DNA of 64,000 nt from Hedera helix (taxonomy: Eukaryota; Streptophyta; Magnoliopsida; Apiales; Araliaceae): the NCBI GenBank assembly GCA_947179155.2, contig OX359280.1, forward strand, positions 11,337,001 to 11,401,000, given 5' to 3'. Each line of letters begins with the position of its first letter. The first letter of the stretch is position 1. The notes under the pieces are model-generated. The model was not told the origin of the DNA and made no database searches. It saw only the letters and a list, made by a program, of their open reading frames with translations. The position numbers were made by a program, and so were the translations under genes. Shown in pieces: positions 35,390-46,611 of the stretch.

Positions 35390-37020
35390 AAATGAATGTT
35401 AATTTATTTATTTTTAACAAATATAATAATCAATACTCTAAATTACAATTCAAATAAGTTTTCATTATTTTTAAAATTCAAAATGAATGCTGTACTTACT
35501 AATGTTTAGACGTCCATTAATAAATAGATACCTATTTTATATGTTAATTTGAAATAATACTGTAGTGTGTATAAATATTTATAATATATAATTATAACAT
35601 TTAAATTATATTTATAACACTTGTTAAATGATACATTTTGGATATGTTATAACACTATATATAACTATAATAATGAAAAAAAATAATGAGTTTTAAAGTA
35701 TAGTTCATTAATGAATGGATGTTAATTTATTTATTTTTAATAAATACAATAATCAATGCTCTAAATTATAATTTAAATAAGTTTTTATTATTTTTGAAAT
35801 CCTAAATTCAAAATAAATGCTCTATTTATTAATTTTTAGATGTCCATTAATAAATAGATGTTCATTTTATGTGTTAATTTGGAGTAATACTGTAATGTGT
35901 ATGAATATTTATAATCTATAATTATAACATTTAAATTATATTTATAAAACTTGTTAAATGATATATTTTAGATATATTGTAACACTATATATAACTAGAA
36001 TAAGAGGAAAAAATAATGAGTTTTAAAGTATAGTTCATTAATGACTGAATGTTAATTTATTTATTTTTAATAAATATAATAATCAATGCTCTAAATTATA
36101 ATTTAAATAAGTTTTCATTATTTTTGAAATCTTAAATTCAAAATGAATGCTGTACTTATTAATGTTTAGATGCTCATTAATAAGTAGATGTTTATTTTAT
36201 GTGTTAATTTGAAGTAATACTGTAGTGTGTATGAATATTTATAATCTATAATTATAACATTTAAATGATATTTATAAAACTTATTAAAGGTTATATTTTA
36301 GATATATTGTAACACTATATATAACTAGAATAAGAGGAAAAAATAATGAGTTTTAAAGTATAGTTCATTAATGAATGAATATTAATTAATTTATTTTTAA
36401 TAAATACAATAATCAATACTCTAAATTATAATTCAAATAAGTTTTCATTATTTTTTAAATCCTAAATTCAAAAATAAATGCTTTACTTATTAATGTTTTG
36501 ATATCCATTAATAAGTAGATGCTCATTTTATATATTAATTTGGAGTAATATTGTAGTAGTAATATATTTATAATATATAATTATAACATTTAAATGATAT
36601 TTATAACACTTGTTAAATAATGTATTTTAGATATATTGTAACACTATATATAACTAGAATAAAGGGAAAAAATAATAAGTTTTAAAGTATAGTTGATTAA
36701 TGAATGAATGTTAATTTATTTATTTTTAATAAATATAATAATCAATTTTCTAAATTACAATTCAAATAAATTTTTATTATTTTTAAAATCCTAAATTTTA
36801 AAATGAATCCTCTACTTATTAAAGTTTGATGTCCATTAATAAGTTGATGTCCGTTTTATATGTTTAGAGCAATATTGTAGTGTATATGAATATTTATAAT
36901 CTATAATTATAACATTAAAATGATATTTATAACAATTGTTAAATTATCCAAAAAGTTGTATTGTAACACTTAGTAAATGATATTTATAACACTTGTTAAA
37001 TGATACATTTGAGATATTTT
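35390..37020. repeat. Five tandem units of about 330 bp
   Basis: The marker word ttaatttatttatttttaa (variant in unit 4) starts at 35399, 35722, 36052, 36382 and 36711, giving spacings of 323, 330, 330 and 329 bp. Units share the order of several phrases (aataatcaatgctctaaatt, tgtaacactatatataacta, gttttaaagtatagttcatt). The last unit decays after about 36950. Very AT-rich, with no coding potential. Confidence 0.92.
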
Positions 37021-37203
37021 AATTTTATAATAGTAAAAATTCCTTAACTATACTTAAATCAATTTATTAATATTATAATAAAAGTGTTATTTTCTACTTT
37101 TTAGAAGTGAAATGACATATTTTAAAAATAATCTTCATATGATAGTGAAAACTAATTATTATATTAGGAAGACCACTTAAAACTTAAAAGAAATTATTTT
37201 GCT

Positions 37204-37206
<3 letters not shown>

Positions 37207-37251
<45 letters not shown>
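37207..37251. repeat. (TA)n microsatellite
   Basis: About 22 TA units, just inside the right sub-terminal repeats of the hAT element. Confidence 0.95.
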
Positions 37252-37252
<1 letters not shown>

Positions 37253-37740
37253 TTATTCGGATACGAATTCCGGATACGGATCCGAATTCGGATATCGGAT
37301 TCCGGATATCCGCTATCCGCCGGATATATTTACGGACGGATATTAAACGAATACGAATACGCCTATATCCGTATTCGTATCCGTTTATTTGCGGATACCT
37401 TTAAACCGAATACGGATATATCCGTTTTTTTTCGAATGCGAATAATATCCGTTTTTTTTCGAATACGAATGCGGACGAATACGAATTTTCCGGTTACCAT
37501 TTACAGCCCTAGCGGCTGGGTCTTTATTCCTTTTCCTTCCTTATTTTGGATTTCCTACACTGCAATGCAACAAATCAGTAGAATAAAAATCCGATTTTAA
37601 TTTGGAAAAGGAAGCAATAATTCTTTATTTTATTTTTAATATTTTATTTAAACTTCCAATTAGGGTTAGGATAATAATTATTTTATTTTTCTTTTATTTT
37701 TAATTGTAAATCCTACTAGGATTAGGAGGATTTTGGAGCT

Positions 37741-37748
37741 TATAAATA
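37741..37748 (+). promoter_or_regulatory. TATA box of Athila-like LTR
   Basis: tataaataga, followed by an acacaatgtaaaatacaact leader, 833 bp before the LTR end. Confidence 0.6.
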
Positions 37749-38581
37749 GAGGGCTTTACACACAATGTAAAATACAACTCTCATTAGAATAAAAATTCTC
37801 TCTTCTATTATTTAGTATTCTTTACAATTATGAGTAACTAAATTATTTATCTTGGTTTAAGTGATTGAAGCCATCAAGATTTATACACTGTGAGATCTAA
37901 TTTATTTTAATTGTTCAATTTATATTTTGATTATTGAATATTCTTCTATGCTTAATTTTATGATTGATTTGTTTAATTGCTAGAAGCGCTATTAGTTTAT
38001 TATTCATATTAATCTACTGCTATTTGTGAAGCAACTAAGTTTAATAATTGTTTTGCAGATCAAAAGATTATTTTATCTTAAGAAGAATATTCATCTAAAT
38101 TAAATGCAAACACGTGGCTTGTGTTGTTTAGTTCAACGATCTTCTTTATGCTGCTATTAAATTAAATCTTTAGCACGTGCCGGAGGTTGTTTAATAGTAA
38201 GGGTATTTAGGCCACGTGGCTCTACTTATCTAAAATTAAGGAGAGAGGAGAAAAATTATTCCACCTGCGAGTAGTTCTTTCTACGGTGAATCTTCAAAAT
38301 ATTAATTGATTTATTTTTGCATCAGTGATCAGTTGTAAATTCTTGATGGTGGATATTAACTTAAACCAAGACTTTTTCTTCTTATTTATTTCTTGTATAT
38401 TTATTTTAGTTAATTTTATTTAAATTATTTCTTTAATTGAAAACCCCCCACTTTTAATTTACGAAAACATAAGATTAAATTAATCATTCTTTGTGGGATC
38501 GACTCTTGCTTACACTACTACATTAATATTTTTCCAAAGTAAGATTTTATTTTTGGGTGCTTGCGACATCACACCAAATTT

Positions 38582-38599
38582 TGGCGCCGTTGCCGAGGA
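38582..38599 (+). other. Primer-binding site, Athila/Tat type
   Basis: TGGCGCCGTTGCCGAGGA, matching the tRNA-Asp-type primer sites of Athila/Tat elements (from knowledge), 8 bp after the LTR end ...gacatcaca. Confidence 0.8.
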
Positions 38600-38700
38600 A
38601 TGATTTTAATTTAATTTTGTGCTTTTGTAAATATTTATTTAATTTAGTAATTTTTTAGATTTTAGTTTTTCATAATTTAATTTAGTGGTGCAGGTTCAGG

Positions 38701-39837
38701 ATGGAATTCATGCATGATTATACCAATGAGGTAACTATTTCTTCTCTTAAGCAACAAATTAATGATCTAACTTCTCTTGTTTATCAAATGGTTGCAGGTA
38801 ATGCACAACCAAGGGAAGCTTGTAGAATTTGTGCGGTGGTAGGACATCCAACTAATATGTGTCCCATTCTTTGAGAGGAGTCCTATGAACAAGTCAATAC
38901 AACAAGTGGTTTCCCTGGTCAACCCCGATGGAGATATGATCCCTATTCAAACGCGTATAATTCAGGATGGAGGGATCATCCTAATTTTGGCTATGAGAAT
39001 CCACACATGAATCCGCCCGCACATCAGAATTTTTCAAGCTATCAACAATAAATGCAGCCATATCCCCAACAACAACAGAGTCAAACAAATACTTCTGATA
39101 TGTCTTTAGAGGATATGCTTAAATTAATTGAAGCTAACACTTTACAATTTCAATATGATACTTTGCAATATCAACAAGACATGCAGGCACGTATTCAAGA
39201 AACTAATGCAATTATTCAGCGTTTGGGTACTCCATTAGGACAAATCACAACCGATCAATTGGAGGAGCAAAGTTTTGAGCAAGTACCTTCTCAAACGATG
39301 GATAATCCAATGGAGAATACAAGTGTACAAATGTTAAGAAGTGAAGATCCAGAAAAGACGGTCCCTCCATCACCGAAGCAAGAAGAAGCAAACAACATCA
39401 ACGAAGTGGACAATGTTAATATGGACAATGATGTTATTTTTTATGATGACATGCCTAAGGTGATGGAAGTTGTTGATGAAATAAACAAGGGAAAGTTAGA
39501 GATTGCAATTACCAACAATTTGGAGTTAGAGGAAGAAAAAACAATTGAGCTGAAACAAGATTTGAAGGAGGACGCAACTCCATTAAATTTTTTGCCAATG
39601 ATTTTTGATAATAATGCAATAATTTCCATTCCATTGTCTGTTACTCATAATAAATTTTTATCTTTTATTTTGCAGGATCTCATTCCAAATATAAAGACTA
39701 TCTCCAATCATATTAAATATCTATTTGTTGAAGAGGGAGTAAAACGTTCATGTCACGTGCAAGGGAGACTGAATCTACCGATAAAGAATGACGTGATGGA
39801 TGGGGTACTCAAAATTCATGAAGTTGGAGTAACGTAG
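38701..39837 (+). pseudogene. Degenerate gag-like ORF of Athila/Tat-like element
   Basis: One frame from ATG 38701, with stops at 38872-38874 and 39049-39051, ending at 39837. It starts in a short helical segment (EVTISSLKQQINDLTSLVYQ), then a zinc-knuckle remnant CRICAVVGHPTNMCP, the FPGQPRWRYDPYSN...GWRDHPNFGY segment typical of plant gag C-termini, a Gln-rich helical stretch (QARIQETNAIIQRLG) and an acidic tail. The main gag core upstream of the knuckle is missing and no protease or pol follows. Gag normally packages the element RNA; this one is unlikely to. Confidence 0.75.
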
Positions 39838-41040
39838 TACTTTGGCCTGCTGTCGAGCCAATGACAATAAACAAAGGCGCTGCTTGGGAGGCAACTCAAG
39901 AAAACAGATTTGCATTTCTTTCCCTTTTTCTTTTTATAGTTATTTTTGTTTTTTCTTTGCATTTTACTTTACATTGGGGACAATGTAAATTTTAAGTGTG
40001 GGGGAAGGGATTTAGGATTTTTGTTATTTTTAGGTCATATTTTGAAAATTTTTGTTATTTTTAGGTCATATTTTGAAAATTTTAGGAAATTTTAAATTTT
40101 TTTGAAATTTTGAATTTTGTGGGTATATTCACTGCAAACCCTCACGAGACAAAACTCGTCCACTTGTGGTAATCTTGGGGTTTAAAGGCTTGTTGCACAT
40201 GCTAAGTGTAACCGTGTTTCTTACGAAAATGGGGTAGTTTTATTTTTATTTTTTAGGATGTGTCGCTTGAGCAATGAATTAATTGAATTTTAAATTTCTA
40301 GCCAATGATGAAATTTTGATTTTTATTTAATAACTCTTGGAAAAATGATAATTTTTTTTTGCTTAGTTTGGATTTTTAACTTTTTATTGATAATTACTTT
40401 GTTTGAAATCTTTAAATTTTTATGCACTCATATCTATTTGTTTGAGCTAATTTTAATTAAGGGAGATTTAAATGGTTAAATGCTTATAAAAGATATTTTT
40501 GAGCTCTATATCTTATTTGATCATTATTTAAAGTGAAATATAAGGCAAAATATAATTTGGAAGAGATGATTTAGGTAATTTTTCTAGAATTATTATTGAA
40601 GGAAAACAAATCTTGTGGTGGGTTGAGATGGAGCGTAAAACGCACTCACTCATAAACACATGAAAAGGCGAGATGGAGCATAAAACGCACTTGCTAGTGA
40701 GATGGAGCATAAAATGCACTCACTCTGGAAAAAAAAATGAAGAAAGAAAAAAATGGGATGGAGCATAAAATGCACCCATTAAAAGAAAAAAAATGAAAAA
40801 ATATTTGAAAAAAAATGCATATTAATAATCCTAGTGTATATAATTGTTTGAAACCTTTTGATCTTCTGATTTATATTTGTCTGTATTAGCTGAAAGTAAT
40901 GAGAAAAATAAGTATATTGAGTTTTGTTGTATGTCTTTTATAAGGTAATCAATGACCGAAACTTATCTGAATTTTGATTGGTTTGATACATTTGGATTCA
41001 CACACACACAAAAGGTCTTGAGTAAGTAAGATTAATAAAT
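39838..41040 (+). other. 3' internal region of Athila-like element
   Basis: Contains the phrase gcgctgcttgggaggcaact (39878-39897) common downstream of gag-pol in such elements, and a purine tract gtgtgggggaaggga (39996-40010). At 40625-40775 a phrase gagatggagcataaaacgca is repeated about four times. No LTR follows. Confidence 0.55.
40625..40775. repeat. gatggagcataaaacgcac short tandem repeat
   Basis: Four degenerate copies, at about 40627, 40671, 40699 and 40754. Confidence 0.75.
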
Positions 41041-41055
41041 ATGTTAAAGTTTTAG

Positions 41056-41529
41056 ATTTTGCAAAGCGTCTTCGAAAGATTTTTCCTACCTTTCAAAAGT
41101 ACCTTGAAAATTTTGGAACTCAGTTATTGTGGTCTGCATGACAAGGACATTCCAATTGATAATGGAATCTGCTTACTTTCATTGCAAGCCCTGAATTTAA
41201 ATGGAAACAAATTCTATAACCTACCTTCCAGCCTCTATCAACTATCCAATCTTACAGATCTTTTCTTGAGTGACTGCAAGAGTCTTGTGTCACTCCCAAA
41301 ACTTCCTCCTAATCTAGGGACGCTACATGCCATGAGTTGTACAACAATGAAAAAAATACCAAATCTATCAAACTTGAAACACTTGCGGAGCTTGTATCTT
41401 TCAGATTCCAATAGATTGGTTGAAGTGTGGGGCTTAGAGAACCTCAAATTAATGTTTATTGGCATGGCAGGATGCAACGATTTGGCAATGAATGCTACTT
41501 TTAACCTTTTAACGAGAGTTTCTTTCAGG
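41056..41529 (+). pseudogene. TNL LRR exon 4, last piece
   Basis: Open LRR coding to the donor tttcag|gtatct at 41529. Visible repeats include LKILELSYCGLHDKDIP, LQALNLNGNKFYNLPSSLYQ, LTDLFLSDCKSLVSLPKLPP and LRSLYLSDSNRLVEVWGLEN. These are the C-terminal LRRs, followed in TNLs by a C-JID/PL-type domain. The next exon is not seen before the Helitrons begin at 41595. Confidence 0.85.
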
Positions 41530-41594
41530 TATCTCTCAATCTCTGTCTCCATATATACGGTGTATGTGCGTGTGTGCATATATATATATATATA

Positions 41595-41971
41595 TTAGGG
41601 ATAACCCGTGCCTGAAGGCACAGTGCAACTAATATAACAGTTGAGTACTGTATTCAATATTTCTAAATTGAAAAATCTAAAACTGTTGTGGCCAACCATT
41701 AATACAAAAAGATTAATACTCAATCAAGTTATAGTTTCTTTTTGAGGCAAACATTAGTGTGCTACTCATTCCCAACTTAAAATTAGTTCTTGACAGGTTT
41801 AAGCAATTAATTGATTGACGATAGCAGACACAAATTTGTGTAATATAGTATTTTTGAGTATCCTACACACCTTTTCTTTATTGACAAAACATAATGAGAA
41901 GTTTGGCAGCATTTATTTGCTTCTAGTATATCTAACCATCGATCAATATGATCCATGAATAATATTTTCTG
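41595..41971 (-). mobile_element. Helitron H1a, 3' part
   Basis: The minus-strand 3' end reads GTGCCTTCAGGCACGGGTTATCCCTAA: a hairpin then CTAA and T, the Helitron 3' signature. The 377 bp match 54594-54972 at roughly 95% by eye. The 5' end was not located but should lie before about 42255. Confidence 0.65.
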
Positions 41972-42497
41972 TGAAAAAATTGTAGTACTGCAAACTATTT
42001 CGTGAGATCCAATGAGGGAAAAAAAAGATGTAAAAATTCAAAAGAAATATTTTTGCATATATACCCAAAAGTATAAAATGAGCCATCTAAGTCCAAATAA
42101 AAAAGTATTGTCATAACACCAACTAAATCGCATCACCATAACATTTTTTTCTCTATATTTGTTTTTGAAATTGGACAAAGGATTTTCATACCATGAGTCA
42201 GAACTTACTACAATAATTACTTTTGATATAGCCCGCAAAAACACCAAAGGGATGATACGTAATTGTCCGTGCCTAAAGGCACGGCGTAGATTAAAATTTC
42301 AAAAATACTCTATTACCTAAAGACTCTTTGCAACATAAAATAACTTACAAATTAATTAGAATGAATATGAACTATCCCCGCGATTTTCTGCCCAAATCAA
42401 TTTGCATGTGGAAACATAACGACCGCAATACCCGACAAACAGAAAAATGACATCAATGCTAAAAGGGTAACCCATGTTGTTTACGTGCAATTTTATT

Positions 42498-42506
<9 letters not shown>

Positions 42507-42545
<39 letters not shown>

Positions 42546-42594
42546 TTTATTACTATTTTTCTTCTTCTTATTATTATTATTATTGTTATTATTG
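42507..42594. repeat. (TTA)n tract left of pararetrovirus
   Basis: About 28 tta/ttt/ttg triplets that run directly into viral coding sequence at about 42590. Confidence 0.9.
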
Positions 42595-43448
42595 AATATG
42601 AATTACTTGAACAACATCTTAAAGATTGGTCTTTACCAAAAGTTAAATCTACACAAATTTATAAAATTGGAACTTTTGATTTAAAATCAAAAACAATTAT
42701 AAAGACTGTTGAAAAAACTATTCCTATTTCTGAAACCTATGAAACTATACAATTACTTTCTAATAATATTAAAAAATATAAAGATAAATATAATTTTATC
42801 CATCTCGGATGTGTACAAATTGGATTTAAACCATTAACTAGAGAAGGTTTAAATACTTCTATGTGTATTGCCTTGTGTGATTCTAGGCATAATAAATTTT
42901 CAGATTCCTTACTTGGTCTTGTTGAAACAAGTTTATGTAATAGTCCAGTTTATTTTAACTGTTTTCCTAATTTTGAGATTTCCCTCACTGATAAAAGATT
43001 ACTTGATATTTTAACTTTATATATCCAAACCAGTGGCTATGATATGAAAATGGATGTTGAAAATATTGCTTTAATTTATAGAGTCAAATTTAAAGTGTTA
43101 AACACTTTAGCTCCAAAGACTAAAAAATTTGATGTTAAAGGCAAAACTATTTTATTTGAAGCAAATATGTCTAAAAGTTTTGTTAATATTCCTAAAACAA
43201 TTGCTTGGTTTGATATTAAATTACCTGAACAATTGATTTTACCTGGTATATCTATATCTGCCCCTGAAAATGTTGAAAACAGAGATATTGAACAAATAAT
43301 AGAAACACTTGATGGTAATGTTGAAATATGTTTTGGTCAAAAATTAAGAGTTGCAAAATTTAATATAACTAATTTTGGTTCATTAATTCATACTGGTAGA
43401 GCATCTACATATTCTGTGACTTCTACTTCTAATGTTAAACCTTTTTAA
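42595..43448 (+). pseudogene. EPRV ORF1: movement-protein region
   Basis: About 280 residues with the hallmarks of a caulimovirid 30K movement protein: a conserved IHLGCVQIGFKPL segment, then MCIALCDSRH, and a FDVKGKTILFEANM / GSLIHTGRAST region. Such proteins form tubules through plasmodesmata. In this family it is the N-terminal part of the ORF1 polyprotein. The reading frame ends at TAA 43446-43448; the same frame continues with further viral sequence and another stop, TAG 43701-43703. Codon use is strongly AT-biased, unlike the resistance gene. Confidence 0.85.
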
Positions 43449-44435
43449 AATCCCAGATTTGAAATAGAAAATATTATTGGTATTAAAGAATCAGAAAATA
43501 AAATACCTCATGCTATTTACAGAAATAAATCTGTGCATATCGGTTCACCTACTCCTAGTGACATAAATTTTTCTGCCAATACTATTGAATGGACTGATAA
43601 GTCTGACTTTGTTATAGACAGAATTAAAATTAATGCTGAATTTCAATTACCTAAATATAATGAGCTTAGAAAATGGTTTTTTAAATATTATACTAAAAAA
43701 TAGACTTTAGAATTTAAAGAAATGTTTTATAGACATATAGAGGAAACTAAACATATAATTCCTTTTGTTGATTGGTTTTTCCAAACTCAAACTAATTTTT
43801 CAGAAATAAATGTTATTTCTGACTTTTATAAAAATTGGCAAACATCTCGAGGTCCAATAATTAGAGCTATTCATCCTCCTATGGATGATCAATTAATTTT
43901 ATCAACCCAAAATAATAATCATGTTAAGGCTTATGCTATTGCTGAAACTTTTGTTGATGAACTTAACACTAAAATTTTAAATGAAAAACTTTTTGCTCAA
44001 AATAATTTTACAAACGTACATTTACATACCCTTGGTAATCAACTTTCTCGTGTAGAGGAGAAAACAGATAATATTTTGAAAAAAGTTGAGCAACCTGTTA
44101 TACAGCCTGTAAGTCAAACAACAACTATCATATTTGATAAATCTGATAAATCTTTAAAACCTGTTTTAAAACCTAGACCTGTTTATTCTGATTTTAATTT
44201 AACTTCAAAAAAAGACAATGATTTTATGAAAAAATTAATAAATGAATTAGAAAAAATGAAGGATAAAGATAAAGGTAAAAGTCCTGAAGGTCCTTCTATT
44301 TCTGTTTTAAATGAAGAAAATTATAGTGAAGAAGATATTAAAAATCTTACTGCTCAGTTTAAAAATTTAAGCCAAGAAAATAATAATGAAGTTCTTAAAA
44401 TAAGTTTTGATAATAAAAAAATCTCCTATAAATAG
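43449..44435 (+). pseudogene. EPRV ORF1: linker between movement and capsid regions
   Basis: Same frame as the movement region after two stops; open from 43722 to TAG 44433-44435. Contains a segment with SDFYKNWQTSRGPIIRAIHPP and a Lys/Glu-rich helical tail. No enzymatic domain. Between 44435 and 44599 the frame shifts by one base relative to what follows. Confidence 0.7.
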
Positions 44436-44598
44436 AGTTCCCTATGGAAGGTACTATTATCCTAGACCTACTCGTATGGATGTTTTATTTGAAGAAAATT
44501 TTATAAATTCCGATGGATCTAGTTTTTTTGCTAATGAAATTTATGAATGGAATATTGATGGCTGTGGAGAACAATAGATATTTCATGTTATACATAAA

Positions 44599-45708
44599 AT
44601 GCTTATGTATGCTACAATTTCTAAGGCTAATAATAATACTGAACCACAAATTGTTAATTTTATAATTGCTAGTTTTACTGGTCAATTAAAAGGTTGGTGG
44701 GATAATGTTTTAACTGATGTTCAAAGAACAGAAGTTTTAAATGCTAAAAAAACTATACAAACACCGGTACAAGTTCCTGTTAAAGCTGGTCCTGTAACAC
44801 AAATAGGTCCAAGTACTACCATACAAGATATAGAAACTGAAACCCAGGTTGTAATTACAACAATAAATGATTGTATATATACTTTAATTCATACAATTCT
44901 AAAACATTTTATTGGATTAGGATTCCATTCTATGGACTGTCATAGAGAATTATTAATTAATTTGAGGTGTCCTACACTTACTCATTTTAGATGGTATAAA
45001 GATGTTTTTATGTCTAAAATAATGCTTAGAGCTAACGCTAATGCTGAATTTTGGAAAGAAAAATTTATATCTGGATTACCTAAATTATTTGCTGAACGTG
45101 TGAGAAATAGATTAAAAAACTTACAAGGTGGTTTTAATAGAAATTTAAGTATTCCTTATGAAAGTTATACTTATGGTGAATTAATAAATGAAATGATTGC
45201 TGAAGGTTTAGCTCTATGTAATGATTTAAGTTTAAAAGCTCAATTAAAGAAACAAGGAATAACACACAGAAAAGAGATTGGAGAATTTTGTGAACAATTT
45301 AGTTATCCTTTAGTTCCCGCTTCTAAAACAAAACACAGGAAAACAACTAGACAGGAAAAGCCTTATAGGAGAAGAAAAAGAAAAAAGAAATATGAAGAAA
45401 AAATAGAAAAACCTAAGAAATTATATAAAAAGAAAAAGAATTTTAAAAGAAAATCCTTAAAGGATGTTATATGTCATAAATATGGAAAGAATGGACATTA
45501 TGCTAATAAATGCACTCTTAAAAAGAAAATTAATTCATTAGAATTAGATGAATCTGTTAAAGAGAAAATTTATAATATTTTGTTACAATCTGATTCGGAA
45601 ACTTCTGATAATACTTCTGAATATGATAGTACAAATGAAGTGTTTAATATTCGTGATTCTGATGTTTTTGAATCCTCTAATACTGATAGTTCTTCTGATG
45701 ATTTATGA
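44599..45708 (+). pseudogene. EPRV ORF1: capsid region with altered zinc knuckle
   Basis: 369 residues open. The central part (EFWKEKFISGLPKLFAERVR) resembles caulimovirid coat proteins. A Lys/Arg-rich stretch precedes a CCHC knuckle of form CHKYGKNGHYANKC, in which the second Cys is replaced by Tyr. A Ser/Asp/Glu-rich acidic tail ends at TGA 45706-45708. The knuckle normally binds viral RNA for packaging; the missing Cys should abolish zinc binding here. 45709-46233 continues the frame with further stops. Confidence 0.8.
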
Positions 45709-46233
45709 GCCTGTAAAACAGATGAAAATCATTATAATGCTACTTTAAGTATGAATGGATTTAGTATAAATGTTTTGTCTAAACAAGAACAATTTATTCT
45801 TGATGTTATAGATCAAATTGAAGATCCTATAGAAAAAAGGAAAATAATTGAAAAATATATTAATTAGACTAAAGAACAGCACATAGAACATAAAAAACCT
45901 AAAATTCATACTCCTTATACTTTGTAAGAAGTAATAAATAGGATACAAAATACCCCAAAAGAAAAACCCATTACTCTTAATGATTTAAAAGAAAAATTAA
46001 ATTTACAAAAGAAAGAAATTAATAATTTAAAAGAAAGATTAGAATTTGTTGAAAGTATGGCTTTAAGGCAATTTAAAAATATACCAGAAGATAAAAATAA
46101 TAATGAAAATGAAGACAAAGAAGAAGATACTTCTGAACAATTTTTGTGTCAAATTGAAAAAATTACTTTTCAAAAATGATATATTGAAGTAACCTTAGTT
46201 GTTGATAAAAATTTTATTGTTAATACTATTGCT

Positions 46234-46470
46234 TTGGTAGATAGTGGGGCTGATATGAATTGTATAAAAGAAGGATTAATTCCTACAAATTATTTTGAAA
46301 AAACTAAACAAAGCTTGAGTACTGTTGATGGTACAAAAATGGATATTAATTTTAAATTAACCAATGCTTATATTTGCAATGAAGACATGTGTTTAAAAAC
46401 TCCTTTTATTATGGTTCAAAACCTTACTCAGTTTATGATTTTAGGAACACCATTTTTAAATATGATCTAA
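46234..46470 (+). pseudogene. EPRV ORF1: aspartic protease
   Basis: The active-site motif VDSGADMNCIKEG opens the segment and the ILGTPFLN flap-end motif closes it, the usual pepsin-like viral protease core that matures the polyprotein. Stop at TAA 46468-46470. Confidence 0.85.
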
Positions 46471-46611
46471 CCTATAGTTATTGATTCCAAAGGTATTCAT
46501 ACTACTTTAGATGGTATTGATATCACATATAAGTTTATAACTTCCCCTATTACTAAAGACCTGAATCAGTTAAAAACAAGTTTAATATTTAAACAAAATC
46601 AAATTAATTTT

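Larger units (their letters stand above)
34189..37511. mobile_element. 3.3-kb non-autonomous hAT element, TSD gcggctgg
   Basis: Termini are taggggtgtaaacgg (left) and ccatttacagcccta (right). The flanks are identical 8-mers gcggctgg (34181-34188 and 37512-37519), a textbook hAT duplication. Sub-terminal ggatacgg / cgtatccg repeats pack 34200-34355 and 37255-37490. The interior carries no transposase but a TAA/ATT microsatellite, a Helitron-like 3' end (35351-35379) and five 330-bp tandem units, so it has captured or been invaded by other repeats. It lies in the LTR of the Athila-like element. Confidence 0.9.
33620..38573 (+). repeat. 5' LTR of Athila/Tat-like element (interrupted)
   Basis: TGACATC...GACATCACA, about 1.62 kb once the 3.3-kb hAT insertion and its duplication are discounted. 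It holds the cgcgcattgcgcg / aacggcgtcgtttt block at 33945-34070 and TATAAATA at 37741-37748 followed by a CT-rich leader, and ends 8 bp before the primer site. Confidence 0.65.
33620..41040 (+). mobile_element. Athila/Tat-like retroelement, pol-less, no 3' LTR seen
   Basis: Order: 5' LTR (33620-38573, with a hAT element inside), primer site (38582-38599), degenerate gag-like ORF (38701-39837), a non-coding 3' internal region, then the resistance-gene LRR resumes at about 41056. No protease, RT or integrase is present and no second LTR is recognisable, so it is a non-autonomous, 3'-truncated copy. It lies within, or at the edge of, LRR exon 4. The left boundary at TGACATCTTT (33620) is inferred by comparison with the LTR at 13.6-15.0 kb; the right boundary is approximate. 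Confidence 0.65.
20505..41529 (+). pseudogene. TIR-NBS-LRR (TNL) disease-resistance pseudogene
   Basis: A TNL intracellular immune receptor can be followed over 21 kb: TIR exon (20505-21056), NB-ARC exon (24349-25441), first LRR exon (25556-25831), then a large LRR exon in pieces (25952-26201, 29589-30363, 33442-33590, 41056-41529). Introns have GT-AG borders and consistent phases (2, 0, 0). TNLs detect pathogen effectors; the TIR domain signals through NADase activity, NB-ARC is the ATP switch and LRRs give specificity. This copy cannot be functional: it has a lost start codon, a TIR frameshift with two stops, a stop plus frameshift in the LRRs, two solo LTRs and an Athila-like element within the LRR region. 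The 3' end beyond 41529 is not found. The gene belongs to eudicot lineages that retain TNLs. Confidence 0.9.
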
